Part shown: piece by piece, positions 1 through 5,208 of the stretch
Numbering within the stretch: the stretch's first letter is position 1
Layout of the letters: every line of letters starts with the position of its first letter
Source of the DNA: Geobacter sp. UBA6802
GTDB taxonomy: Bacteria; Desulfobacterota; Desulfuromonadia; Geobacterales; Pseudopelobacteraceae
Reading direction: 5' to 3'
Length of the DNA: 9,417 nt
Assembly: GCA_002452325.1 (NCBI GenBank)
Contig: DKFG01000200.1
Span: forward strand, 1-9,417
Position numbers and translations under genes: made by a program
The notes under the pieces: generated by a model
What the model saw: only the letters and a program-made list of their open reading frames with translations
The model's database searches: none
What the model was told of the DNA's origin: nothing

Positions 1-133
1 CTCCGTTCGGCCCCAAAAAACCGAACACTTCGCCCTGTTCAATGGTAAGCGTCAGCCCCTGCAGGGCTTCAACCTTGGTCATCCGTTTACCGCTAAACTG
101 TTTACATAAGCTTTTTATTTCAATGGCATTCAT
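1..133 (-). CDS. ABC transporter ATP-binding protein, N-terminal fragment
   Basis: Only the first 44 codons are in the window; the gene runs off the left edge. The ATG at 133-131 opens a typical ABC ATPase N-terminus: a beta strand (MNAIEIKSLCKQF), then EALQGLTLTIEQGEVFGFLGPNG, which is the start of the Walker A loop (G-F-L-G-P-N-G, completed by AGKS/T in the family). The wording matches exporters of the ABC-2/CcmA-NatA kind, which pair with a separate membrane permease. The nearest such permease is the collinear gene at 4124-3330, so the two probably form one transporter whose operon has been split by toxin-antitoxin genes. The start lies 19 nt after the stop of the upstream PIN toxin. Only a weak GGGG-like Shine-Dalgarno is visible, so translation may depend on read-through from the toxin-antitoxin transcript. 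Substrate unknown. Confidence 0.9.
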   Translation of the reverse strand, partial: MNAIEIKSLCKQFSGKRMTKVEALQGLTLTIEQGEVFGFLGPNG

Positions 134-152
134 ACATCACAACCCCAGTCTG

Positions 153-551
153 TTAGTCTACCAATCTGATATGTAGTTTTGATGCCAAACCAGCCAAACG
201 CTTATCAACTGTTGCCAGTACACCGGCATGCCTGCGGGCCAACACCAGATACAGAGCATCATACACCGGATGCAAATGGTCAACTGACACGGAAAACGCC
301 TCCTTATAGAGCATCTGCACCGGCTCAAACGTATCAACAAGGCCAATGGCGCGCTCAAGAACAACACCCGCTTGATCCGCATCAAGAATCCCGGCACGAA
401 CATACTTCCAGATAGCATTTGACACTTCAGCCACAAAGAGATCCGGGGCAAGTACCAAAGCGGAGTTGTGTATGTTCTGCTGAAATTTTATGGACTCGGG
501 AAGGTTCATTGCAAGAGCAACTGCAGCGCTGGCATCAAGAATGGTAATCAT
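153..551 (-). CDS. PIN-domain toxin (VapC/FitB type) of RHH-PIN module
   Basis: 132-residue PIN-domain protein, the usual length for VapC/FitB toxins, which are Mg/Mn-dependent ribonucleases. The four acidic residues of the active site are all visible: D6 (ILDASAAV), E42 (VAEVSNAIW), D98 (YDALYLVLAR) and D116 (ATVDKRL). It should therefore be catalytically intact. The start ATG overlaps the stop of the upstream antitoxin by 4 bp (ATGA), which implies translational coupling. RNA target cannot be told from sequence. It is the last toxin-antitoxin gene before the ABC ATPase, 19 nt away, and is probably cotranscribed with it. Confidence 0.93.
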   Translation of the reverse strand: MITILDASAAVALAMNLPESIKFQQNIHNSALVLAPDLFVAEVSNAIWKYVRAGILDADQAGVVLERAIGLVDTFEPVQMLYKEAFSVSVDHLHPVYDALYLVLARRHAGVLATVDKRLAGLASKLHIRLVD

Positions 552-796
552 CGTTCACGATCTTCCCGAATGATTTGCGCTGGATCAACAGATACGACCC
601 CATTCATTTTGATCGGTTCTGTAGTAATCTGCGCCAGCAGAGCCGCCCTGCGGGACTTGGGATCACGCTCAAGATTAAGCCCCCGTGCAAGAATGGCAAC
701 GGCCTGTTGCGCTAGTGATCGATGTTGCATTTCAGCCTCACGGCACAGTTGAACATAGATCGCCTCAGGTAATTCTCTTACTTGTAATGATGGCAT
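548..796 (-). CDS. FitA-like ribbon-helix-helix antitoxin
   Basis: 82-residue antitoxin paired with the PIN toxin that follows. The N-terminus (MPSLQVRELPEAIYVQL) is the beta strand plus first helix typical of FitA/StbC-like ribbon-helix-helix DNA-binding proteins, and residues ~25-42 (HRSLAQQAVAILARGL) form the second helix. The C-terminal half (residues ~45-82) is the likely toxin-neutralising tail. In this family the dimer binds its own promoter and wraps the PIN toxin to block it. The start is supported by a strong GGAGGTGAGGT Shine-Dalgarno directly upstream. The stop overlaps the toxin start (ATGA). The upstream 797-933 stretch holds no convincing consensus promoter; ATACAA occurs twice as direct repeats (832-837 and 849-854) and could be part of an operator. 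Confidence 0.9.
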   Translation of the reverse strand: MPSLQVRELPEAIYVQLCREAEMQHRSLAQQAVAILARGLNLERDPKSRRAALLAQITTEPIKMNGVVSVDPAQIIREDRER

Positions 797-893
797 ACCT
801 CACCTCCACAATCAAAGCTACTGCGTTTTTCATACAAATGCAATCAAGATACAACACCATTCGGCAAACCAGTCCCTCACTTCTTCTGTTGTT

Positions 894-916
894 GCAAAGG
901 CAAACTTGCTGGTGGT
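894..916. repeat. Direct repeat R2: displaced copy of the 3' end of the TPR-like gene
   Basis: These 23 bases are identical and in the same orientation to 1709-1731, which codes for the TTSKFAFA end of the TPR-like protein. On the minus strand this copy translates to VATTSKFAFA and then diverges. Similarity continues weakly on both sides (877-922 against 1693-1737): the copy also ends in AAGAAGTGA where the gene ends in AAAAAGTGA, but shifted by one base. It is therefore a degenerate duplicate of the gene's last ~45 bp lying downstream of the YoeB module. Confidence 0.85.
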
Positions 917-933
917 TGCTACTATAGGAGCAT

Positions 934-1248
934 TTATTCCCTCACCCAGCGGGGGAGGGCCAGGGAGGGGGAAACAGAATCTGACAAGCCATAATGATAT
1001 CTACAGGCAATGACAACCAGATCTGAAGCATCAACAACATAGACCAGCCGATTGGTCTCATCAATGCGACGCGACCAAAAACCGGAAAGATTCTCGCGTA
1101 ATGGCTCCGGTTTACCAATGCCTTCAAATGGGCTACGCAGGGCATCCTGAATCAACAGGTTGATCCGTTTCAGTGTTTTTATGTCCTGCTTCTGCCAATA
1201 GCAATAATCTTCCCAGGCAGCTCCTGTCCAGGTTAGTCTTTCAGGCAT
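934..1248 (-). CDS. yoeB: YoeB-family mRNA interferase toxin with an extended C-terminus
   Basis: 104 residues; the first 86 align throughout with E. coli YoeB (84 aa), a ribosome-associated mRNA endonuclease of the RelE superfamily. Shared blocks include WEDYCYWQ, PFEGIGKPEPL, NLSGFWSRRI, NRLVYVV and the ending CRYHY. The E. coli catalytic residues E46, R65, H83 and Y84 correspond to E48, R67, H85 and Y86, all present. In YoeB the YHY triplet is normally the very end; here 18 further residues (GLSDSVSPSLALPRWVRE) follow before TAA at 936-934. Part of that tail is translated from a GC-rich REP-like hairpin (939-959), so it looks like read-through after stop loss, not a domain. The tail sits next to the active site and may weaken the toxin. 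The start overlaps the antitoxin stop by 8 bp (ATGCCTGA). Confidence 0.93.
   Translation of the reverse strand: MPERLTWTGAAWEDYCYWQKQDIKTLKRINLLIQDALRSPFEGIGKPEPLRENLSGFWSRRIDETNRLVYVVDASDLVVIACRYHYGLSDSVSPSLALPRWVRE
939..959. repeat. GC-rich REP-like hairpin inside the yoeB tail
   Basis: CCCTCACCC (939-947), loop AGC, then GGGGGAGGG (951-959): a 9-bp stem with one mismatch. It is followed by a further purine-rich stretch (GGGAGGGGG) to about 971. Short G/C-run elements of this look are frequent extragenic repeats in many bacterial genomes. Here it is translated as the SLALPRWVRE end of YoeB. It might also act as a weak transcription barrier, though no U-run follows. Confidence 0.55.
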
Positions 1249-1495
1249 CTGCCAATTCCTGTTGGATAGTCATACCAGCACGATACTGTTCGATAGAGCG
1301 GGATAAATGGACAGCATTGGCAGGCGATTTAAGCAGATGAACGGTTTCTACAAAACTGTTAAAGGTATCAAGAGACATCACCACAGCATCCTGTGCATCC
1401 CTGCGAGAAATTATGGTAAAATCAGCATCTGCAACTGTTTGATCAAGCACTAACTTTAAATGATTACGAGCTTCGGTAAAATTCACTACTCTCAT
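1241..1495 (-). CDS. yefM: Phd/YefM-family antitoxin
   Basis: 84 residues from ATG 1495. The N-terminus MRVVNFTEARNHLKLVLD is the Phd/YefM fold that binds DNA as a dimer. The middle (SRRDAQDAVVMSLDTFNSFVETVHLLKSPANAVHL) has the family's 'AVVMS..E/DYNSF.ET..LL.SP.NA' pattern, and the tail (residues ~62-84) should occupy the YoeB groove. An in-frame TTG at 1501 would give two more residues but sits directly against the AGGAGG ribosome site (1507-1502). The ATG at 1495 has the proper 6-nt spacing and is preferred. The gene overlaps yoeB by 8 bp. A TGTACA-centred dyad upstream (see the 1511-1533 entry) fits the operator type that YefM-YoeB complexes recognise. The coding sequence is clearly AT-richer than the neighbouring permease, suggesting acquisition. 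Confidence 0.92.
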   Translation of the reverse strand: MRVVNFTEARNHLKLVLDQTVADADFTIISRRDAQDAVVMSLDTFNSFVETVHLLKSPANAVHLSRSIEQYRAGMTIQQELADA

Positions 1496-1510
1496 AGACA
1501 ACCTCCTGTT

Positions 1511-1533
1511 CTATATACTGTACAAGTCTATAA
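1511..1533 (-). promoter_or_regulatory. Probable YefM-YoeB operator/promoter with TGTACA core
   Basis: An imperfect dyad with TATA-rich ends surrounds TGTACA at 1519-1524, about 24-29 nt upstream of the yefM start. In E. coli the YefM and YefM-YoeB complexes bind palindromes with a TGTACA core that overlap the promoter, so this is the expected autoregulatory site. On the minus strand a TATATA-like -10 and a TTGTTG-like -35 about 16 nt upstream can be placed over the same segment, which fits repression by occlusion. The promoter assignment is weaker than the operator. Confidence 0.6.
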
Positions 1534-1692
1534 CAACAAGATAGAAATAACAAGCGCTTCTAACGGTAGTTTTCAGTGTTGTCCTGTCAAGGAACTTGGA
1601 ACTTGCTTCCATGGTACGGGCAACGTGCTTGCTTAAGCCTCTTTACAGTGAGAGGAGACTGATGATCCGCCGGAAGATCAGCGCCAATCAGG

Positions 1693-2577
1693 TCACTTTT
1701 TAACCCCCGCAAAGGCAAACTTGCTGGTGGTGGCCACCTTGCCGGTAGGTTCCAGATAAAACTGCCCACCGTAGGGGTCAACCGGCTGGTGTTTGAGATA
1801 ACCAAGCTGTACCAGCTGCTGAACAGAAACCGGGAAACTGCCCTGCTTTTGCTGAAACTGATCCCGTGCCAGCTCAATCCTGCGTACCTCCTGAAAGGCC
1901 TGCAAACGAATCTGATAGCTTTTCTTCATGGCGGGATTTCTCTCACCCTTTTCCATGGCAGCCAGATACAGAATAGCCAAGTCTGTCTGACCTGCCTCCT
2001 GCATATAGCGGCCGGCAAGGTTAATATGCAGAGAGCTGCCGCTTAGCTCGCCAGCCCGCTGGTAATAGCCTGCTGCCCTGGCATAGTCCTTCAGAAAAAA
2101 GGCGCTGTTAAATCCGGCAAAAAACGGCAGCTGCCAATCCCAGGTGCGGTACCCCATGCCGTAATCAAGCAGGTCATTGGCAACCTTGAACTGACGGGCA
2201 TCCCAGGTAAGAAACCCCTGGGCAAAGTAATAGGCATCCATATTATAGGGATCAAGACGGACGGCTCCATGCAGCAGACGGGACATCCCCTGCAGATCAG
2301 GTGGTTCACTGATCACCCTGCCAGCTTCTGCCTCAGCCACAATACCGCCAAAATACATCAAAACCTTCATCACCAACGAAGCGCCCACCAGCTCTTTCTG
2401 ATCAGCAGAGAGCGGCTTCAACAGCTTGACGCTGGGCACATACCCCAGTTTTTCCTCAATCGGCTTGTTGCGCATGTAGGTGGTAAAGGGCAGGATCAGC
2501 AGGCCGTAGAACAGTAGCCCGCTCAGCAATAAAAGAAAGGGTGGGGGCAGATGCTTTTTCATCTCATTGAATCCCAT
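1693..2577 (-). CDS. Membrane-anchored protein with TPR-like helices and pseudopilin-like C-terminus
   Basis: 294 residues from ATG 2577; an alternative ATG at 2562 (MKKHLPPP) removes five residues. A CCAGGG ribosome site 8 nt before 2577 slightly favours the longer form. Residues ~13-32 (FLLLLSGLLFYGLLILPF) are one membrane segment, so the rest probably faces the periplasm. Residues ~95-215 contain helix pairs of TPR character (LHGAVRLDPYNMDAYYFAQGFL; DYARAAGYYQRAGE; AILYLAAMEKGE). Residues ~228-276 (AFQEVRRIELARDQF...GSFPVSVQQLV..GYL...DPYGGQFYL) resemble the globular end of GspG-type pseudopilins, including the 'DPYG..Y' turn, but without the pilin N-terminal helix. It starts 19 nt after the PIN toxin stop. 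Position between the ABC permease and ATPase suggests a partner of that transporter or of pili; function not known. Confidence 0.8.
   Translation of the reverse strand: MGFNEMKKHLPPPFLLLLSGLLFYGLLILPFTTYMRNKPIEEKLGYVPSVKLLKPLSADQKELVGASLVMKVLMYFGGIVAEAEAGRVISEPPDLQGMSRLLHGAVRLDPYNMDAYYFAQGFLTWDARQFKVANDLLDYGMGYRTWDWQLPFFAGFNSAFFLKDYARAAGYYQRAGELSGSSLHINLAGRYMQEAGQTDLAILYLAAMEKGERNPAMKKSYQIRLQAFQEVRRIELARDQFQQKQGSFPVSVQQLVQLGYLKHQPVDPYGGQFYLEPTGKVATTSKFAFAGVKK
1709..1731. repeat. Direct repeat R1: in the 3' end of the TPR-like gene
   Basis: Partner of 894-916, with a centre-to-centre distance of 815 bp. It lies inside the coding sequence, in the codons for residues just before the GVKK C-terminus. 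The two copies bracket exactly the Phd/YefM-YoeB module and its promoter, as insertion with duplication of a gene end, or tandem duplication followed by replacement, would leave behind. Confidence 0.85.
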
Positions 2578-2596
2578 GCAAAAAACCCTGGTAGCG

Positions 2597-2995
2597 TCAT
2601 GAAAGCAATGTAATCTTCTGATCAGATAGTGTATCGGCCTTGACGAACAACCGCCTGTCGAAGGTGGCAAAACCCTCAAGTAATGAGCTTGACGCAAGAT
2701 GCAGTGCGTCGGCAAAATCCATACCCTGCTCATACCAACACACTGCCTGTGCAACAGACGAAGCATCTTCCAGATCAATCGTCGGCAGCCCACAGACATG
2801 GCGAACCCGTTCAGCTACAACAGCCCTTGGAAGATTATAGCCTGCAGATGACGCAAGAACCCAGACGAATTCAAGCAGCACCGTTTTCAACAGGCGGCAG
2901 GGATTTTGCTTTAAAAACTCTGTTGCCTGTTGCGCCTGCTTTCGGTCATCCTTCACAGCATACCGGACCAGAATATTGGTATCAACAGCAGTCAT
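2597..2995 (-). CDS. vapC: PIN-domain toxin (VapC family) of AbrB-PIN module
   Basis: 132-residue PIN ribonuclease-type toxin. Acidic active-site positions are D5 (VDTNILVRY), E42 (VLLEFVWVL), D96 (DFADALHLA, with D93 nearby) and D113 (TFDRRL), so it should be catalytically competent. VDTNILVRY is a very typical VapC N-terminus. The start overlaps the stop of the AbrB-type antitoxin by 4 bp (ATGA). The sequence is clearly different from the other PIN toxin in this window (153-551), so the two were acquired separately, not by local duplication. The downstream TPR-like gene starts 19 nt after the stop. Confidence 0.94.
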   Translation of the reverse strand: MTAVDTNILVRYAVKDDRKQAQQATEFLKQNPCRLLKTVLLEFVWVLASSAGYNLPRAVVAERVRHVCGLPTIDLEDASSVAQAVCWYEQGMDFADALHLASSSLLEGFATFDRRLFVKADTLSDQKITLLS

Positions 2996-3243
2996 TTCCT
3001 TGCACCGGCTTCCATTGAGATTGCCGCATCCATATCAGCCAGTGACAACCGTTTACCGGTATAGACCGAAGGAGCATCTGCAGGCTCAAAAATTGTTGGC
3101 TCAAAAGGAGTAACAGGCTTGAGAACCACCTCGGTGCCTTTATCAACAACAAGAAATCTGGTGCCTGCATCCCACCGGTGCTGATCCCGTATCGACTTGG
3201 GCAGGACAAACTGACCTTTACTTGAGAGAGCAACCGTCTCCAT
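2992..3243 (-). CDS. vapB: AbrB/MazE-type swapped-hairpin antitoxin (VapB)
   Basis: 83 residues. The N-terminal half (METVALSSKGQFVLPKSIR..HRWDAGTRF) is a classic SpoVT/AbrB DNA-binding domain, with the 'SSKGQ..LPK.IR' signature at residues 7-19. The C-terminal half (residues ~45-83) is a probable toxin-binding tail. An AAGGAG ribosome site lies 7-8 nt before the ATG. A near-consensus promoter and a repeat-rich operator candidate lie directly upstream (3254-3304), fitting autorepression. The 4-bp ATGA overlap couples it to vapC. Confidence 0.93.
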   Translation of the reverse strand: METVALSSKGQFVLPKSIRDQHRWDAGTRFLVVDKGTEVVLKPVTPFEPTIFEPADAPSVYTGKRLSLADMDAAISMEAGARK

Positions 3244-3253
3244 ATCTGACTCC

Positions 3254-3276
3254 TTACTGGTAAGATTCAGGTAAGA
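3254..3276. promoter_or_regulatory. Candidate VapBC operator
   Basis: GGTAAGA occurs twice in direct orientation at 3259-3265 and 3270-3276, 11 bp apart and so on the same DNA face. The inverted repeat TTAC-TG-GTAA sits at 3254-3263. The cluster lies between the -10 element and the ribosome site of vapB, where an antitoxin autorepressor would act. Confidence 0.45.
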
Positions 3277-3304
3277 ATATATTCCGCTCCGCTGGATATG
3301 TCAA
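3276..3304 (-). promoter_or_regulatory. Near-consensus sigma-70 promoter of the vapBC module
   Basis: On the minus strand TTGACA (3304-3299) is followed by exactly 17 nt and then TATATT (3281-3276). The -35 is perfect and the -10 is close to consensus, 33-38 nt before the vapB ATG. No terminator is evident between this module and the TPR-like gene, so it may also drive the genes downstream. Confidence 0.8.
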
Positions 3305-3329
3305 AACGTATCCAGGCGGTACCCTTCAC

Positions 3330-4124
3330 CTACTTCATCTCTCTCCGGTTAAAGATCAGTGCCGCCGCCCCCAGCAGAATAGCTGTATAGGCCGTAAAAT
3401 AGCCTGCAGTAAGCAGCAGGCCCTGGGTATTGGGCGCTATGCTGTAAATGGCATGTACCTTCAGATCAAACCCGGCCAGATTGGGCAGCAGATAATAAAC
3501 GCCGCCGGCAGCAGCATTAACCAACGGCGCCACGGTCTGCTGCGCTGCCGGTGAATTGACATACTCATACACCTGCTGGGTAACACCGCTGGCCAGAAAG
3601 GTGCAGATGGTGCCAAAAATGGGCAGAAAAAATGAGGTGCTGACCGTAGAGAGCAACAAAGCCACTGCCACCAGCAGGATGTACTGAAGGGTGGAATAAC
3701 CGATGGCCAGAGCCAGATACCCCCACACAATCGGGCGATCCGGCGGGTACATGCCGGAAGCCGCCTTGATCACCAGCAGCGAGATCGTACCCAGCACCGC
3801 CGAGGTAAGCACCAGAAACAGGGCCAGACCAAAGAAGCGGCCCAGCAGGTACGAGCTGCGGCTGATCGGCAGGCTAAGCACGCTGAAGGTATAGCGCCGC
3901 TCCATATCCTTCCAGAGCGAGGTAGCCCCCAGAAAAACCGACAGCAGCAGCAGGATAAAGGAGATCAGCGATAGTGACAGCGTGATGGACAGTTCAGTCA
4001 CCTGCCGCATGGAGAGCGAAGCAGCCGAAGGAATGAACAGGAACAGCACACCAAGGGCCATGATCCCCTGAAACACCCGATCACGGAAGATACCTTTCAG
4101 CGTTATCTGGATGATATTGTTCAT
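3330..4124 (-). CDS. ABC-2 type transporter permease
   Basis: 264 residues with about six hydrophobic segments, near residues 18-38, 45-68, 93-120, 133-160, 163-182 and 232-257. A short cytoplasmic N-terminus (MNNIIQITLKGIFRDR) resembles the amphipathic opening of ABC-2 permeases. The stretch SLWKDMERRYTFSVLSLPISRSSYLLGRFFG (residues ~69-99) is the usual coupling region ('dm..g....ll..PisR..yllGr') of this family. The ATG has an AAAGGAG about 12 nt upstream, a rather long spacing. The C-terminus ends in FNRREMK. It lacks its own ATPase, which is probably the gene cut at the left edge of the window. The gene starts 67 nt after the pilin operon terminator, so it is likely a separate transcription unit. 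Transported substrate unknown. Confidence 0.88.
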   Translation of the reverse strand: MNNIIQITLKGIFRDRVFQGIMALGVLFLFIPSAASLSMRQVTELSITLSLSLISFILLLLSVFLGATSLWKDMERRYTFSVLSLPISRSSYLLGRFFGLALFLVLTSAVLGTISLLVIKAASGMYPPDRPIVWGYLALAIGYSTLQYILLVAVALLLSTVSTSFFLPIFGTICTFLASGVTQQVYEYVNSPAAQQTVAPLVNAAAGGVYYLLPNLAGFDLKVHAIYSIAPNTQGLLLTAGYFTAYTAILLGAAALIFNRREMK

Positions 4125-4190
4125 AACGCGTCACTACTCCTTTGGAACAGACTCTATTTCACAACAGACATCTTTGCTGCTGAAAGCACA

Positions 4191-4220
4191 TAAAAACAGC
4201 GGGATGCCGAAACACCCCGC
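4191..4220 (-). terminator. Rho-independent terminator of the pilA operon
   Basis: Read on the minus strand: an 8-bp GC-rich stem (GCGGGGTG / CATCCCGC, one G-U pair) with a TTTCGG loop, followed by TGTTTTTA. It lies 27 nt after the stop of the pilA-C-like gene and separates the pilin pair from the ABC permease. Confidence 0.88.
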
Positions 4221-4247
4221 CAGTCAACAGTTCTGAACCATTATCAA

Positions 4248-4595
4248 CTACATTACTGTCCAACCTGTGTTAAAATAAGTGACTCCTACTGTAGGTGCAG
4301 CCGTTGGGTGAGCAGTACCTTTTGTTGGTACAGGTGCCCAAAAAATAGCAGTTCCATCGTGAGATGTACCAAATGCTCTTGTCCCCTGTACATGTTGTGT
4401 TATCAGTGTATATCCTGATTCTGTCATCCCCCATCCGAGTCCATTACTAGCCGATAATCTGCCGATTTGTGCTCCAGCCGTTGCGTTTGCTACCACATTC
4501 AAACCTGCTTTAGAAAAATCAACTGGAGAATCCGCTGCAAAAGATGAAGCAGCTCCCATAACAACTAGTAAACTTGCTAAAATAAATCTTTTCAT
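4248..4595 (-). CDS. PilA-C-like secreted pilus partner protein
   Basis: 115 residues from ATG 4595, chosen because an AAAGGAG lies 6 nt upstream; the in-frame ATG at 4619, overlapping the pilA stop, has no such site. A signal peptide (MKRFILASLLVVMGAASSFA, cleavage after A20) leaves a 95-residue mature protein, starting ADSPVDFSKAGLNV, with no further membrane helix and no cysteine. Phrases such as DFSKAGLNV, GYTLITQH, GTRAFGTSHD and a GW.M end resemble the protein encoded after pilA in Geobacter sulfurreducens (GSU1497, PilA-C). Cryo-EM work there places PilA-C with PilA-N in a heterodimeric filament. It lies 23 nt after pilA, in the same operon and before the terminator. GC content is clearly lower (about 42-48%) than in flanking genes. 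Family assignment rests on remembered sequence similarity and on position. Confidence 0.82.
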   Translation of the reverse strand: MKRFILASLLVVMGAASSFAADSPVDFSKAGLNVVANATAGAQIGRLSASNGLGWGMTESGYTLITQHVQGTRAFGTSHDGTAIFWAPVPTKGTAHPTAAPTVGVTYFNTGWTVM

Positions 4596-4618
4596 AAATA
4601 TCTCCTTTATAAAGTGCA

Positions 4619-4843
4619 TTATTCAAGAACTAAAGTAGTAGGATATTTCTGATTATCAGCGTTGTAAGACTCCAAACCGGTTTTGATATTTTTCAAATCA
4701 CTTGCTGAAGCACTGTGAAATGCCTTCTCACGATACGATGAGAACTGCGGGATGGCAATGGCTGCCAGGATGCCGATGATCGCCACGACGATCAGCAGCT
4801 CGATGAGGGTGAAGCCTTTTCTGTTCCGAATCTTGTTAAGCAT
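4619..4843 (-). CDS. pilA: Type IV pilin, short Geobacter e-pilin form (PilA-N)
   Basis: 74 residues. The leader MLNKIRNRKG is cut by the prepilin peptidase before F11. The mature 64-residue chain opens FTLIELLIVVAIIGILAAIAIPQF, with Glu5, the N-methylated Phe1, G14 and P22 as in class III signal pilins. There is almost no globular domain. Mature aromatic residues are F1, F24, Y27, F32, Y50 and Y57, nearly the same pattern as G. sulfurreducens PilA (F1, F24, Y27, Y32, F51, Y57). In other pilins the missing globular part is supplied in cis; here the adjacent PilA-C-like protein probably supplies it. AAAGGAG lies 8 nt before the ATG. Transcription probably comes from the sigma-54 site at 4943-4958. 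No pilS/pilR or pilB/T/C gene is adjacent. Confidence 0.96.
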   Translation of the reverse strand: MLNKIRNRKGFTLIELLIVVAIIGILAAIAIPQFSSYREKAFHSASASDLKNIKTGLESYNADNQKYPTTLVLE

Positions 4844-4867
4844 AGATTCTTCTCCTTTCTGGTTGTT

Positions 4868-4882
4868 GCCTGCAGGGCAGGC
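4868..4882 (-). promoter_or_regulatory. Hairpin in the pilA leader
   Basis: Perfect inverted repeat GCCTGC-AGG-GCAGGC (6-bp GC-rich stem, 3-nt loop), about 10 nt upstream of the pilA ribosome site (4858-4852). It lies inside the predicted transcript leader, so it could affect mRNA stability or ribosome access. No U-run follows, so it is not a terminator. Confidence 0.4.
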
Positions 4883-4942
4883 GGTTGAATGTGTACGACT
4901 GACTTTCTACATGGTTACTGCAAAAGGTATGTTTGTTCTAGC

Positions 4943-4958
4943 TGCAAAACCAACGCCA
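4943..4958 (-). promoter_or_regulatory. Sigma-54 promoter of pilA
   Basis: On the minus strand TGGCGT-N5-TTGCA spans 4958 to 4943; GG and GC are separated by exactly 10 nt, as RpoN promoters require. The predicted start is near 4932, giving a leader of about 89 nt. Geobacter and Pseudomonas pilA genes are known to use RpoN with PilR, which supports the call. Confidence 0.78.
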
Positions 4959-5208
4959 AAACAACCTGCGTGCTAACTGCCTGTAATTCTTACTGTCAAA
5001 CCAGCACTAGCTGTGCATACCCTACCAGCTCTGCCGATAATGTCAAGCGCACTGGCAAAATTTGTCATTACCGCATTGAGTTTCTCACCTGGCAGATATT
5101 ACAAAAGTTGACTTGCAGAAAAAAAAGGGAGAAAAGAAGAGCCTTGTTAACGTTAGCCTGGGCCGGATTGCACGGGGCCCACCACTTGAAACCGGTCTTA
5201 GGGCAGCC

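Larger units (their letters stand above)
4844..5208. other. 365-nt divergent intergenic region between pilA and tatD-rSAM
   Basis: Contains the pilA leader hairpin, the sigma-54 promoter and, upstream of it, three TGTCA words (4994-4998, 5041-5045, 5063-5067). The one at 4993-4997 fits the CTGTC core described for PilR in Pseudomonas. They sit about 60-135 bp upstream of the predicted pilA start, the usual distance for sigma-54 activator sites. A plus-strand promoter for the TatD fusion is not clear: TTGAGT near 5075 with TATTAC about 15 nt downstream is at best weak. A Cys-rich reading frame here has no start signals and is not called. Confidence 0.5.

Noticed and set aside
1655..1690. CTGAT...ATCAG inverted repeat after the TPR-like gene as a terminator
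   Set aside because: The stem is short and interrupted and no U-run follows on the minus strand.
1587..1877. 96-codon minus-strand frame spanning the end of the TPR-like gene
   Set aside because: Out-of-frame shadow over a real coding end; no start signal and no recognisable domain.
2578..2799. Longer N-terminus for the TPR-like protein reaching into vapC
   Set aside because: It overlaps the clearly real vapC in another frame and has no ribosome site; the membrane anchor begins just after ATG 2577.
5113..5208. Upstream extension of the TatD fusion reading frame
   Set aside because: Lysine-rich and unlike TatD N-termini, which begin a few residues before the DTHCH motif; ATG 5209 fits.
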